From NCBI GenBank assembly GCA_021521415.1, contig JAIQDT010010108.1:1-64000 (forward strand): 64,000 bases of DNA. Direction: 5' to 3'. Position numbers and translations under genes: made by a program. Source of the DNA: Bidens hawaiensis (lineage: Eukaryota > Streptophyta > Magnoliopsida > Asterales > Asteraceae). Below the pieces are notes generated by a model, which did not search any database, was not told where the DNA came from, and worked only from the letters and a program-made list of their open reading frames with translations. Numbering within the stretch: position 1 is the first letter of the stretch; each line of letters begins with the position of its first letter. Shown one piece after another: positions 45,238 to 56,870 of the stretch.

Positions 45238-48200
45238 AGCTAATGAAGTTATATACTCGTATCAAAATGAAAAGAGAAGACTATTATAGGATAGATTTTA
45301 ATGATATAACGTATCCCTATTTGTTTTATTATATATAGAGGGAAATTGAAATAATAATTCTAGTAATATAAAATGAATTAATATAAATACATATGTGTTA
45401 TGAGTAATAACTATCACCAAAGAATAAAAATTAAAAGAAAATAGAACTATAGAAGATATAAATGAGGACGTGGGATATATGATGACTTCAATATTGAGTA
45501 GGATTGAAATTAGAGTGTATATAAGAATAAAAAAGTTGAATAAATCTCCAAATCTCAACTATAGATCCGTCAAGACTCAATAGAGTGTGGTGGCTTCGTC
45601 ATGAAGGTTTGTGGGTCAAAATATGGCGTTAATAACAAGACTTATGTTTAAAATAGTTAGGAGTTGAAAAATTGTCTACATGGTTACTTGAATAAAAATC
45701 AACCCAAATCCTGGCATTCGTAAAACAAGCTAGTCGAAGAAAGATAGTTGAAAACAATTAACTTGGGTTTTCGTTCCTATTTTGCGTTTTTACCCCCTCA
45801 CGAATTGTATTGCATTACTAAAGTTACCAAATTTTACGATTTCACAAATCATATAGTTTTATTTTAAACACTTAATTTGTTCAATGTAGTAATTTTGGTG
45901 TTATCGTGTTATTTTGGTTTACTTGTATTTAACTGTAGAACAAAAGGAATTTGAGAATAAACATTGTTACAATTTCAAATGTGTGAGAGTAAATGCATGT
46001 TCAAGAAGCCATTTCTTTCCTAGCGGAGTTTATTTTTATCCGTTTACTTATTTTTTATATTTTATTTTTTAAATAAGGCAGCAATGTGACAGGGTCTAAG
46101 GAGTAGAGCCAATAAAAGGTTTTAGACTTTTAGAATTGCATAGTTAATAAAAAAGTTCCTAGACTTTGATCAACAACTTTGCACGATCAAATAGTAAATC
46201 AGTTATTGTTGACGTGAGCTATAATTAAGTCACTAATTAATCCAACTCCCACCACCACTTCCTTCCGGTTTTCTGGCTCCACGAACCACCACCAATCCAC
46301 CACAAAAGACTATTTCGTGGGAACTTTTTGTCGATGAAAATCCTCGGTAATTAAAATCTAGGATAAAGTTTCAGATTTGATCCCTGCGTGGCTTTTTATT
46401 CGATCTTTTGTGAGTAATATTTAAAACTTTGCATCATACGAGTATATTAATAACTAATACCTTGTACTTAGCCACTCAGGAAGAGAGTCTTAGGTTAACT
46501 GCATGTCCAAGCACCACTTGCAGATTGACCACATAGAACATATTGAACATAGAACATCTTGTGTTTAAAATGTTTAGATACAAAATTTGGGTTATTGGCG
46601 GTGTAAATTTGATACGAACCAAATCATTAATCAAATGAATTCATAATTTGATATTGATATTAGATTAGCCATTTATATCCCTAACCCACGACTACTAACT
46701 CTAAACTAAGACCATATGTCGCGGGTGTTTCCCACCTCAAAACTCCTCCCAAAACTCTATGAACATCCCCCCCCCGGCCAAATTTTGATCTAAGTTTGGG
46801 CATAGAGAGTTTTCTGTAAAAAAACGTCCATCTCTTCCAGCCAATCAAAATTTTTGTCCAGTATTTATTTTTTTTGTTTATGTTTATACTAAAGTTATAA
46901 AAGAATTTAAAAAATAATAATTGTGTAATGATTTCAATTGAGTTTCGAGACTTTACACCATTTTTTTAAAAAACTCTTCATTGCTAACTGGGACGCCACA
47001 TTGCGCACAATGTCTCTATATGAAGAGTTTTGACTACAGATATCGCTAACAGAGTAATAGTTCATAACTAAATAAAATAAGCAGAAACATGAATTGAAAT
47101 TGAGTGCATGGACTACAAGCATGAAAATGATGCAATAATGGGTATGACACGTAACAAAATCACTTACCAATATAAATTTGTATGCACATCTAAATTTTGT
47201 AACTAAATTTTAGTTGTAAATTTGGATTGCTTTTTCAGATTTAACATCAAGTTGTGTTTTTTGTTCGGGTGGGTAAACATAAAACATCCACACCTTAAGG
47301 TGTTCCATATTATTAGGCTTGAGTAAGACTTGGGCCCAAACAGGAACATGCACTCTGAGTAGCCCATCATTCGAATTCCATGAAGCCAAAAAATATGCTA
47401 AAACCAATACAAAAGATTAAAAGAGTTAGATATTAAAATGGAGTAATTTTAACAAATATATTTCTTTGTAGATATTTAGTAATAAGTGTTATACGTTTAT
47501 AACTACTATGTGAAAATTTAGATAAAATTTTGACGGATAGCGTGTACGAATTTTAAATCCTCGTATAAGTGTCTTTTATTAACTTTAACTACTATGTGAT
47601 AAATTTATTTGACGGAATCGTCTTATACGATGCGAGTCATCAGTCATGCGACCATCTCGTATGCATTTGATTCTTTTTCCACACCATTTAAAAAACTGAA
47701 TTTTAGTAATTACATGGTTTAAAGTCTAACTATATTGTAATAGTGTTTTGTCATTAGTGTTGTAAATCAGTTAATATATTTTTTTTATGCACAATCCACA
47801 AATGGATTCAATTTTGCATCCTTAATAGCTAATGCTAAATATTAATATGTCTCTGTATGTCGGTAACTATTTGTTTATGAATTAGACATTTGAAGTTTTT
47901 ATATGCACACAAATCATTAAATATAATCAGCATTGACGGTTAATCCTTTTCAGACTACATTCAATACTTAAACCAAAGAGTGATAAGATTTACTGTACAT
48001 TAGTGTTGAATATATTATTATAAAGGGTAAAGAAAAGATAACCGGCCAGATTTATAAAGTTTACTGGTAGAACTATTTGTGTCGTTATTCACTTATTCGT
48101 TTATATTATGCTCAACATTGTTCATTTTACATTTAATTATGGTATATATATATATATATTCTGGATAATTCACATTCACAGTAAAACTTTATTTTCATTT

Positions 48201-48415
48201 ATTTATTGTTCTGAACATGTTATAACATGCATGGATGCATACAAAAATGAGTAACTTTTTTAATAACAATTGCATTCTAATTTCTAAACATATAAATACA
48301 TATAACAGCCTAAAATTAAAATCATGTACTACATTTTATCTACATAATCTTTGGGCAAATCAAATAAACATATGCATCCCCCAACAAGTAACTAATTTTT
48401 AAAAAATGGATCCAC
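43642..48415. other. Intergenic, A/T-rich
   Basis: No gene recognised. It contains a duplicated segment of about 75 bp (44162-44236 and 44388-44458), an (AT)n microsatellite, a C-run at about 46767 and scattered short frames without family features, including one at 47407-47210 minus. Confidence 0.55.
45145..45232. repeat. (AT)n microsatellite, about 44 units
   Basis: Uninterrupted alternating A and T for 88 bp between accggatctcaccc and ttaccagc. Confidence 0.95.
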
Positions 48416-48841
48416 TCATCCGTTGTCATCATCGTCGTCCGGCGGGGGGGGCGAATGATTAAGATCCGGAATAACCTTAGCGCGTTTAGGTGATCCTTGC
48501 ATTTTCACATCATCATTTCTCACAACAACACTCGAACCAAGCGCTCTCGCAATCCCTATACCCGCAGCCTCTCGCTCTTCAAGTGAATGCCATCTTATGT
48601 GCCCATTTAGTGCCTTCTCATGACACAAATCCTTTTTGCAAACGGGACATATGCCCGATTTCATCATGTCCTTGGCCGGTGTCATTGGACGCTTAGTGCC
48701 CGAACCAGTAGCGGTACTTGCCACCGCGGGGCGGGCAGGAGGCCGTGGCGGTGTGGTGGAAGATGATGGTGGTGGAGGGGTGGGTTTTGTGGTTGGATTT
48801 GGATTGTGCTTATTATGTTTATCATGACCGTCGTCTTCCAT
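48416..48841 (-). CDS. Single C2H2 zinc-finger protein with EAR-type motif
   Basis: A 141-residue, apparently intronless plant transcription-factor-like protein. An acidic/basic start is followed by a Pro-rich tract (18-38), then one C2H2 finger CPVCKKDLCHEKALNGHIRWH with C65, C68, H81 and H85 (CX2CX12HX3H). The ALNGH helix resembles the QALGGH helix of plant Q-type fingers but lacks its Gln and first Gly. A basic SPKRAK patch (117-122) could be a nuclear signal; PDLNHSP (125-131) is an EAR-type DLNxxP repression motif, then Asp-rich end. Likely a nuclear transcriptional repressor; target unknown. TATA-like ctataaat lies 70 bp upstream (48912-48919). It is paralogous to 56417-56833, with finger and EAR motif at nearly the same spacing. 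Confidence 0.88.
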   Translation of the reverse strand: MEDDGHDKHNKHNPNPTTKPTPPPPSSSTTPPRPPARPAVASTATGSGTKRPMTPAKDMMKSGICPVCKKDLCHEKALNGHIRWHSLEEREAAGIGIARALGSSVVVRNDDVKMQGSPKRAKVIPDLNHSPPPPDDDDDNG

Positions 48842-48911
48842 TATTAATATTGTTGTGTGTAGTAAGAGGATTAATGTTCGGAAAAAAGAAGTTGGTGGAT
48901 GTGGAAGTTGG

Positions 48912-49020
48912 ATTTATAGGTAATGGTGGTTAAGTTGACGGTTAACGGTTATTACAGTTTACATTGGTGGTTATTGGTGAAAAGACGTGACCGTTAAACA
49001 GTGTATTGTAAAGGCGCCAA
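48912..49020 (-). promoter_or_regulatory. Promoter of the left zinc-finger gene
   Basis: On the minus strand: TTGGCGCCT at 49012-49020, a composite aaccgttaaccgtcaa at 48935-48950, and ctataaat at 48912-48919. The same three elements in the same order precede the right paralogue. Confidence 0.55.
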
Positions 49021-52000
49021 AGCAATAATACTTTGGACCAATGTAACTGTTTATTTCGATACAATTTAGTCTGTAACGTTATTTATAATAAATATAATAA
49101 GCGAATTAGAACTTTAATCAAAATGAATTCTACGTAGAGGTTTTTTTTTTCTTTAATATGGATATATGGATAAGTTAAAAAGCCATATACAGACTCTTTC
49201 AAAATTTCATCCTTCTATTTTTCATTATTGTTATATTTTATTTTAGTTAGGATATAAAACTAACTTAATCAATAGTTTAATAACGAAGTTTCATCATCTC
49301 ATTCATACAAATGCATTATTGTTTAACCAATGCATCCATCACTTTGAAGAGTTTAATTATGATGTCAAAACTACTCATATTATATTATATTGATATACTA
49401 ACTTTAAATTAAACAATGTTGAGAAGCTATCTGTCTAGCATAAGTAATTCACAAATAAACAATATGTAAGGGAGTTTTGTATAAAACGGGTTATCTTGGA
49501 TATTTATGAGACGTGAATCACTTTCATATTAATTTGATCAAGAATTCTAGTATGCATTTGAAAGAATTTTGCAGTTATCGTATTTCAAATATCAAAAATC
49601 AAAATACGCTCCTGATTTCGACCCCAGCTAGGGGCTATGCTCCTTGGACCTCCGCCATGGGCTGCCGCTCCTTGGACCATGCCACCATGGGCGCTAACCC
49701 CGGACCCCCGCCAATGGGGTGTTGCCCCTTGGAACCCCCATTACTTAGGGGCTTCGCCCATAAGTAGCAATATGGTATTAAATTATAATAAAATCAAATA
49801 AGTGTACACCATGACCCGACTTATTTGAATCATGTTACAATAAGATCAACAAGTTATACACCAATTACTAAAATCACTAACACGAAGTGAAGATATGGGC
49901 TGCATTTTATTATCTAGATCTTGAATTGTTTACTTGCTATTATGTTATGATTGTTCAACTTGTAAATGTCAAGTAAGGTAATTCCTTAATTCCGTAATTA
50001 CGAACTAAAGATAGTCTATTATGATCTTGAATTGTTGGTAATAATAATACTTTTTTTTAAACAGTCAAAACTTTTCTAGCCTATCATTTTATTGAACTTC
50101 AATTTCAAATTTTCAATACTTAGATGTCATCTTAAGAACAAATTCCACGCTTATCATATCTCCAAAATACTTTAATCTTTGTAGGAGATAGTGTATACGC
50201 TGTACACTTTTAGATTATTTTATTTTCATATTATATATATATATTAAAAACTAACATTTTATGTCTCACTCAGATTACTATTCATGAAACTTTCACGTTT
50301 TGACCATACACGTGTTACTTGACATGTTAATCTCACCGTCTGTTTCTATCATACAAGTTTAAGGTAGGTGAAAACCCTGTCTCTTTCCTTTGTTGCTTAT
50401 CCTTTCAGCCCTTTACTCACCGGCAACGTTATACGCACGATCCAATAGTTCGTTTTGTAGTGAGAGTAACTGAGGTATTGTCAAGTTGTTGCCGGTTGCC
50501 TTTCGGCCGTCTATGGCGGCATCGGTTGGCGAATCTAACTCGATGGCTCCTTACAAATCTACCCTTACATCTCCGTTTCTGGTATGACACACCTATCTAT
50601 CTTTGTCGATCCCGATGCGCAACCCTTGGTGCCGGCATACTGGTGGTTTGTAGTTTGTTTATTATGTTTAGGAGATCATGGGTCGTATAATGGCCTAGTG
50701 GATAATTTGGTAGTTTCTTTGTATGCCTATAAAAGACCATGTAATTTCTATATGAATTATGAATGAAAATATTATGGTTTGATCAACCAAAGTTTCCTCC
50801 AAACGTCTCTAGTTTTTATTTGGTTTCTATCTATTTTCTTTAGACCATTTTATTAACGAACACAGTTCGTAACAAAATTCAATGTTGGTTTATTAATGAC
50901 AACATATCTGAGCCTCTTATGATTTCGTGTTCAGTTATCCAATCATCATTTATAGCAAAACTGATTTTTTAATCAATTGTAATGTGAATATCAAGTTCTC
51001 TGCAGATTCTTAAGCTGTCTTTTGTTAACAGGTCATTACCAGTCAGGAAGCTGTTTATGACTTATGATTGCAATGGTACTTTAGGCTATTCTATACAGGT
51101 TTGTTTGGTTTTTCTTGCTCTTATTGCTGGCTTTTGACAAATTCAATTATTCTTACTTCTTAGTGTTGTAAATTGAAATATATTAAATAGAAAAGGATAA
51201 TGTTGGTTATTGTACAATGAATTAGATGTAGCCAGCTTTTTACAAAGTTAGTATGTTGTTATGTTAGGGGACAAATTACAGTGGATAATTTATCTGACAA
51301 ATAATATCTTGCGGGTTTTAGATTTTTAATTACTCCATTGTATCTTCAACTCCAAATGATCACACTTATTAATATTTACATCTATGTTTATTTCCGATTC
51401 TTGGATGCAATCAAGAAAACAGTGTTTATCATTTGTATGTAATATTCTTCTTCTGTTTGTTATATCCATGGTTTTCATACGTATCATTAGTGTTGGTTTT
51501 GTGTTTGATACTGATTTACTTGAATGTGACTACATAATGTTTGGTTACTTAATAGTGTTATGTGTTTTGAATGAAATAGGTTTGTGTTTGTTTACTTATT
51601 TGCTCTATTTAAAATATATGTTGACTCCTAAAAACCTTAAAACAAAAGTAGACATGTTAAAACTAAATACAAGTGTAAAAGCGTTTTGAGTTTGAGATCA
51701 ACCACCAAATGGTACCGCCCGCCGCAACGCGCGGGTTAAAAAAGCTTGTTTCTATCAAAATCTGGGCTCGACCACTTAGACATTGCCAAGGGACAATGAC
51801 CACTTGAACTCTTGCGGCTCGTCTCAAACGAGCAAGCACAATGTGCCTCCTAAGTTAATTAAGACTAACTATAAACTAAGATGATATACATATGATGATT
51901 ACGTAAATTCCAAATTAACTATGTTTCTCAAACCATCATAACCCATGAAAAATTTAAGATAGTGACTGACTAGTTGCACACTTGCACTATATGTTATATA

Positions 52001-52220
52001 TGTTATTTGATGAAAACAGTTTTATTAGCAATTACAAAACATGGACAAGACTATATTATTTCATGAACTTTATATCATATATTAATCATGATACGGAGAG
52101 CTAGCCTCCTAGCCATGATTTAAAAAGAACATTTTAAGTGTTTGCCACACTAATACGCTAAAACTTATAACTAATACCTTTCCAATACCTTTCCTTTTGT
52201 TTCCTCCCCCCCCCCCCCAC
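49021..52220. other. Intergenic between paralogue promoter and hAT
   Basis: A/T-rich. Holds a GC-rich tandem block (49618-49765) and a gcccgccgcaacgcgcgggtt hairpin-like motif near 51718. Short frames near 50460 and 51384 show no family features and look like chance or relics. Confidence 0.5.
49618..49765. repeat. GC-rich tandem repeat, about 28-bp period
   Basis: About five degenerate units around ccttggacccccgccatggg. It is sharply GC-rich against A/T-rich flanks. Confidence 0.65.
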
Positions 52221-52229
52221 TAGAGGTGC

Positions 52230-52458
52230 ACAAATCGGTTTTTTTGAAAAAACCGGTTCGGTTATTAACCGGACCGGTTTTTTTTTATCCAGAAAAAAAC
52301 CGGTTCGGTTAATAACCGGACCGGTTATTAACCGGTTTTTATTGCTGAAAACTCAAACCGGCCAAACCGGTTTGGACCGGTTTAAAAACCGGTTAGAACC
52401 GGTTAATAAACCGGTTTTTTATAACCGGTTTTTTAATAACCGGTCTAACCGGTTAACC

Positions 52459-52470
<12 letters not shown>
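52230..52470. repeat. hAT subterminal AACCGGTT array, left
   Basis: More than a dozen aaccggtt or accggtt motifs in both orientations. A run of about 49 T (52459-52508) and four telomere-like ttaggg-type units (tttaggg at 52506-52530) follow. Confidence 0.88.
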
Positions 52471-52510
<40 letters not shown>

Positions 52511-52691
52511 GGTTTAGGGTTTAGGGTTTCGTTGTTAGCATTCTTTGCTTGGAAGATTAAAAACACATAACTTTCATTTATAGCTTTTACATTAAAAATA
52601 CAAACATTAAATCGTTATCGCATATTCGTAACTCAAAAATACAAACATTAAAGAATGCTTAGACACGATTACATTAACAAGTTGATGTTTG

Positions 52692-54794
52692 TTACTCATT
52701 TTCTTCGCTACCCGATCCCGAGCTATTCCTTAGGTAATCGTCGTACGCGGCTTCTTCATCGGTCATTGGTTGAATGTGTCCTTGATTGACCTCGTCTTCA
52801 TACAAGGCCGCCTCATAGTCCATTTCCCCCTCGAGTGAGCGTTGATGTTGTGCCCTGTCTAAAGAGTCCAAGTAATCCTTGTAGCAAATCGACATCTCTA
52901 CAGCTGCTGGAGTGAGTCGAGTCCTCCTAATCGATATAACCCTGCCAGAAACAGAAAAAGCAGACTCCGAAGCTACCGTGGAAGCTTGGACCGTTAGTAA
53001 ATCTTTGGCCATGGCGGCGAGGATCGGAAACTCATCCTCCTTACCTCTCCACCAAGCCAGCAAATCAAGACTTCTAAATTCATCCGGAGTCATGTGTTTC
53101 ACAAAGTTGGTACCACCATACCTTCCAAGTTCACTGCTTGGGGTGTTTACCCTTTGACGTTTACCGGCGTCTTCCCAAATCATGTAGTACATCCCCATTT
53201 CAAGGTCGGTTTGGGATTGGGATTGGGCAACAGCTCTTAACGAGTCATGAATTTGGGAAGACGACCCGTGTTTTGTAAGGTAAACATCATACATGTTTGC
53301 CAATGTGGTGTTGAAATCATTCTTTAAAGTTTGGCTATAATAGGGGTTTTGATCGTCGTTTAACCCTAGCTCATCACAAATTTTTTCTATTAAAGCTTCA
53401 ACACCACCAACATTGATGCAAGGGTTTAACGCAGCCGCACAGGTCAAAACAGCGGGTAGTTGTTGAAAATATTTTATAAATTTTTCTTTCATTTTTGCAC
53501 CCATATCAAAATAAGGTGCACCCCTACAATGAATTTCAGTCAACTTTGTGCACATGACAGCAATTTTTGGTAAAGCAATGGGGCTTGTTGGATAGTAAAC
53601 CCCGGATAAACTAGTTGTGCAAGATTTAAAAATTTGAAGAACCTCCGTAACGATCTCAATCAATAACCAGTTTCTAGGATCGTACGGTGCACATTTACCC
53701 CTACTTGACATTATTTGATGAAACGCAACTAGTGATTCTTTTTGTTGGATGGCTTTCTCAAACATATCACAAGTCGAGTTCCATCTTGTTGGACAATCCC
53801 AATTGGGCCCCAACCATTGACAATTAGCTTCATCACAAAATTTTTTGTATCTTGAAAATGTTTTATTGTTGCTAAAAACATCTCGTAACATTCTTTTAAA
53901 ATTGTTTCTTTGCGTTTCGATCACGTTTAACCCATCTTGCACGGCCAAGTTGATAATATGTGCAATGCATCGGCTATGAAAAAACGCTCCATCACAAATA
54001 GGTTTATACTTTAATTTTAAATGGCCAACCGCGGCCGTATTGTTGGACGCGTTATCAAACGATATTGAAAAGATTTTATCTTCAATCTTGTATTGTCGAA
54101 TGACTTTATCCAAGAGTTTAAAAATATTTCTACCCGTGTGCGGGTAATCAAACAATTGAAACGCAACGGTTCGTTTCATCATTTGCCACGACCGGGGGTC
54201 AACCCAATGAGCCGTCACACAAATGTATGAGTCGGGCGAACCATTAGGTACCGACCACACATCCGTTGTTAAGTTCACACCAGTTTGTAAGTTTGAAAAG
54301 TATGAAATTAGTTCGGATTTAGCGTTTTTCCATGCTTTAAGCATATCTCTTCTAAGGGTCGAACGACTTACGTGTTGGTAGCGTGGTTGAACATACTTTT
54401 GCATCATCTCCGTGAATTGAGGGTTGTCGAAGTGGTTGAAAGGAAGTGATTGTTGAATCACAAAGTTGCCAAACTGTTGACGTACCGCTTCAAGGTCGTA
54501 CGTAAACACCGTTCCTTGATTCGTCATCTCCGGCTGCGAACTACTTCCGGATTCGTCCTTCAAGACCTTGCAAGAGGGCCTTTCTACATGAGCTCTTAAA
54601 CTGGAGTTTGCTTCTTTGTTATAAAACTTCAAACAATGTTTGCATCTAGCTTTTTGGGTTCCGTTAGACATTTCGCATAGGTCGAAATGTTGCCAAATAT
54701 CTTGGTTTCGTTTCGTGGGGATGACCCGAACGACGGTTTCTCCCGTGTTCGAGGCACCCATGTTGACCGATGAAGCAGCACTTTGGGAGGCCAT
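52692..54794 (-). CDS. hAT transposase (BED finger, RNase H-like core, dimerisation domain)
   Basis: An uninterrupted 700-residue frame. A zf-BED DNA-binding finger has C51, C54, H69 and C75. The RNase H-like core carries the first Asp in TTDVWS (about 177), the second in SFDNASNN (about 245), the conserved CIAHIINLA (about 275) and TRWNST (about 338). The C-terminal hAT dimerisation region (about 583-660) has LAWWRGKEDEFPILAAMAKD and ASESAFSVSGRV, with the expected catalytic Glu region. An acidic tail ends SGSGSEENE. All key motifs are present, so the protein could be active. ctatatatag at 54948-54957 on the minus strand is a plausible TATA box 155 bp before the ATG. Length is typical for plant Ac-like transposases (about 650-800). 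Confidence 0.95.
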   Translation of the reverse strand: MASQSAASSVNMGASNTGETVVRVIPTKRNQDIWQHFDLCEMSNGTQKARCKHCLKFYNKEANSSLRAHVERPSCKVLKDESGSSSQPEMTNQGTVFTYDLEAVRQQFGNFVIQQSLPFNHFDNPQFTEMMQKYVQPRYQHVSRSTLRRDMLKAWKNAKSELISYFSNLQTGVNLTTDVWSVPNGSPDSYICVTAHWVDPRSWQMMKRTVAFQLFDYPHTGRNIFKLLDKVIRQYKIEDKIFSISFDNASNNTAAVGHLKLKYKPICDGAFFHSRCIAHIINLAVQDGLNVIETQRNNFKRMLRDVFSNNKTFSRYKKFCDEANCQWLGPNWDCPTRWNSTCDMFEKAIQQKESLVAFHQIMSSRGKCAPYDPRNWLLIEIVTEVLQIFKSCTTSLSGVYYPTSPIALPKIAVMCTKLTEIHCRGAPYFDMGAKMKEKFIKYFQQLPAVLTCAAALNPCINVGGVEALIEKICDELGLNDDQNPYYSQTLKNDFNTTLANMYDVYLTKHGSSSQIHDSLRAVAQSQSQTDLEMGMYYMIWEDAGKRQRVNTPSSELGRYGGTNFVKHMTPDEFRSLDLLAWWRGKEDEFPILAAMAKDLLTVQASTVASESAFSVSGRVISIRRTRLTPAAVEMSICYKDYLDSLDRAQHQRSLEGEMDYEAALYEDEVNQGHIQPMTDEEAAYDDYLRNSSGSGSEENE

Positions 54795-54947
54795 GATAAT
54801 CGACTACGAATTAAGAGTGGTATACACGAGTATGAAATAAACGACTACGAAAGAAGAGCGTTTGGAGTTATAATCGCGTATGAAATAAACGTTTAGAGCT
54901 TTTGGAGTTGTATAATCAAGTGTGATCTAACCAATACCCAACCTAAA

Positions 54948-54957
54948 CTATATATAG
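54948..54957 (-). promoter_or_regulatory. TATA box of the hAT transposase gene
   Basis: ctatatatag, palindromic, 155 bp upstream of the start codon, between the subterminal array and the ORF. Confidence 0.5.
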
Positions 54958-55039
54958 ATGTTTGTGGGGGTAAAAAAACCAAAAAAACGGCTAAAAAAAC
55001 GGGCAAAAAAAAAAAAAACGGCTATAAAGCCGTTTGGTA

Positions 55040-55340
55040 ACGTTCGAAAACCGGTTTAACCGGTTAACCGGTTATTAAAAAACCGGTTAACCGGTTTTTT
55101 TATAACGGCTATAAACCGGTTATTTTAAAAACCGGTTAACCGGTTTTTTATTAACCGGTTATTACAAAAAACCGGTTTTTTTTATAACCGGTTATAAAAC
55201 CGGTTTTGGCTCCAAAAAGTATAACCGATACGTAAACCGGTTACGTAAACCGGTCAAACCGGTTTTTAAAAAAACCGGTTTTTAAAAAACCGGTTTTCCG
55301 GTTAACCGCCCAAACCGGTTCCGTAACCGGTTTTTTTGAA
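55040..55340. repeat. hAT subterminal AACCGGTT array, right
   Basis: About twenty aaccggtt-type motifs in both orientations, mirroring the left end. Confidence 0.88.
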
Positions 55341-55348
55341 CACCTCTA

Positions 55349-56176
55349 CCCCCCACCCACAATATTGTTTGTAGGCGTAGCTGTTCGACATAGAAGAAAT
55401 GCAAAGAACTTATTTTAGTGTTCATGATGCATATCGTGCAACTTAAAAGTTGGGAAATATATAATTACCATACATAGATGATTATTTGCGACATTCAAAA
55501 CCATCAAATAGCTAGGCTGCAGCGATCGATGCGGATGAATACCATGGGCCTCAAATAGCTCTATTGAAGATTCCTTTTGCGACAGATAATTGTGATACAT
55601 AATATGAGACATAAAATAATCAACACTGATAATAATAATAATGGTTATTTTGACGGTCAAAAATCATCACATGGACTATTGCAATGACTATGAATCAAAT
55701 ATAAACCATGGGTCTAAAATAATCTTTGTTGAAGATTATTCATTTTGCGACAGATAACCTTGCGATAAATAAAGTGACGTTTGAAACATCTAAGTATGTA
55801 ATTGTTGTATGTCTCAACTCTTAAGCTTTTTCGTAATTTAACTAATAATTATAATTAGTTAATTATTATTCATTTCACTTCGACACAATTTATGTTGGAA
55901 TAAAACCAGTTCGACAAGTTTATTCGCATTCTTTAAGGTTTAATATTTAAGTACTTTTTTCTTTTTGTTAATTACATAAAATAACATATGAATCACTTTC
56001 ACATCCTAACATATTTTATTATATTTTATTGCTACTGAAACTGCTTTCATAATAATATCAATATCATTAAATAAATAAATTAAACCATAGACAACACAAA
56101 TAAAAACCGCCGAATAATCGAATGATAAATCGTGTCAAAGTAAAGAATTATTAAATTAAATAACTACCTAATATTT
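55349..56176. other. Intergenic upstream of the right zinc-finger gene
   Basis: A/T-rich. Contains two related segments (around 55480-55640 and 55660-55800) sharing ccatgggtctcaaatag, ttgaagatt and gcgacagataa-like pieces, so an old local duplication or repeat. No gene seen. Confidence 0.45.
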
Positions 56177-56307
56177 TTGGCGCCTTTTGAAAACACCTTT
56201 AAAACCCAAACAAACGACTCCAACAACAGTTATGTCGTTTCTCAAACATAACCACCTCTTAACCGTCAAAATAACCGCTAACCGCCACCAATCCAAACCT
56301 ATAAATA
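56177..56307 (+). promoter_or_regulatory. Promoter of the right zinc-finger gene
   Basis: TTGGCGCC at 56177-56184, ttaaccgtcaa at 56259-56269 with ataaccgctaaccgcc after it, and TATA box tataaata at 56300-56307. The gene start codon is at 56417. Confidence 0.6.
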
Positions 56308-56416
56308 GACCCCCAAATCCCACCATTTTCCTCACCCCAACCTTCAGACCATTATTATTATTCTATAGCCTTCTTCACGCAACAAGCATTCTTATATTCA
56401 GTCATCCATTCTCAAC

Positions 56417-56833
56417 ATGGTCAACGGATCGTCACTAAATTCACACTTGACCATGATGACTTCGTCATCCTCCAACCCGCCGCCACCGCCACCTATGCCG
56501 CAAGGCCAGTCATCAAACACGGGGCACCAAGATGCCCCACAGCGTCCAAATCAGAACCAATTGCTGTGCCCTGTTTGCCAGGGCAACTACTGCCACGACC
56601 GTGCTCTGAATGGCCACATGCGGTGGCACAGTCAACAGCAACGGATTGCGGCTGGCTACGGCGTGGCGGCCGCAATAGCAGCAAGGGCCCAGGCCCAGGC
56701 AGCACAGAGGGCCGAGGCCCAGGCCCAGGCAGTACCAGTGGCTGCACAACCCGTGGAAGCAGCGGAGGAAGAACCGAAATATATTACGCCCGATCTCAAC
56801 AAAACTCCACCGGAGAGTGACGGTGAGGAGTGA
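56417..56833 (+). CDS. Single C2H2 zinc-finger protein with EAR-type motif (paralogue)
   Basis: 138 residues, no intron seen. A Ser-rich start and a Pro tract (21-28) precede one finger CPVCQGNYCHDRALNGHMRWH with C51, C54, H67 and H71 (CX2CX12HX3H). An Ala/Gln tract of AQAQ units (85-112) follows, then PDLNKTP (125-131), an EAR-type DLNxxP motif, and an acidic end. It is probably a nuclear repressor like its divergent paralogue at 48416-48841. Met13 or Met14 could also start the protein. AATAAA at 56865-56870 is a candidate polyadenylation signal. The Ala/Gln tract is not in the paralogue and looks like codon-repeat expansion of caggcccag units. Confidence 0.88.
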   Translation: MVNGSSLNSHLTMMTSSSSNPPPPPPMPQGQSSNTGHQDAPQRPNQNQLLCPVCQGNYCHDRALNGHMRWHSQQQRIAAGYGVAAAIAARAQAQAAQRAEAQAQAVPVAAQPVEAAEEEPKYITPDLNKTPPESDGEE

Positions 56834-56870
56834 ATTGAATGAATGCTTGTAGTTTGAACGAAATAATAAA

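Larger units (their letters stand above)
52221..55348 (-). mobile_element. Apparently autonomous hAT transposon
   Basis: Starts tagaggtgcacaaa and ends ttgaacacctcta, giving terminal inverted repeats TAGAGGTG. The 8-bp duplication CCCCCCAC is at 52213-52220 and 55349-55356. Both subterminal regions (52230-52470 and 55040-55340) are packed with aaccggtt palindromes, probable transposase sites. One intact transposase gene occupies the interior. Length 3128 bp. Confidence 0.95.

Noticed and set aside
47210..47407. 65-residue minus-strand ORF
   Set aside because: It reads plausibly but has no motif, neighbour or promoter support; could be a relic.
52506..52530. Interstitial telomere
   Set aside because: Only three or four units, inside a transposon with intact ends; too short to be a telomere remnant of the chromosome.
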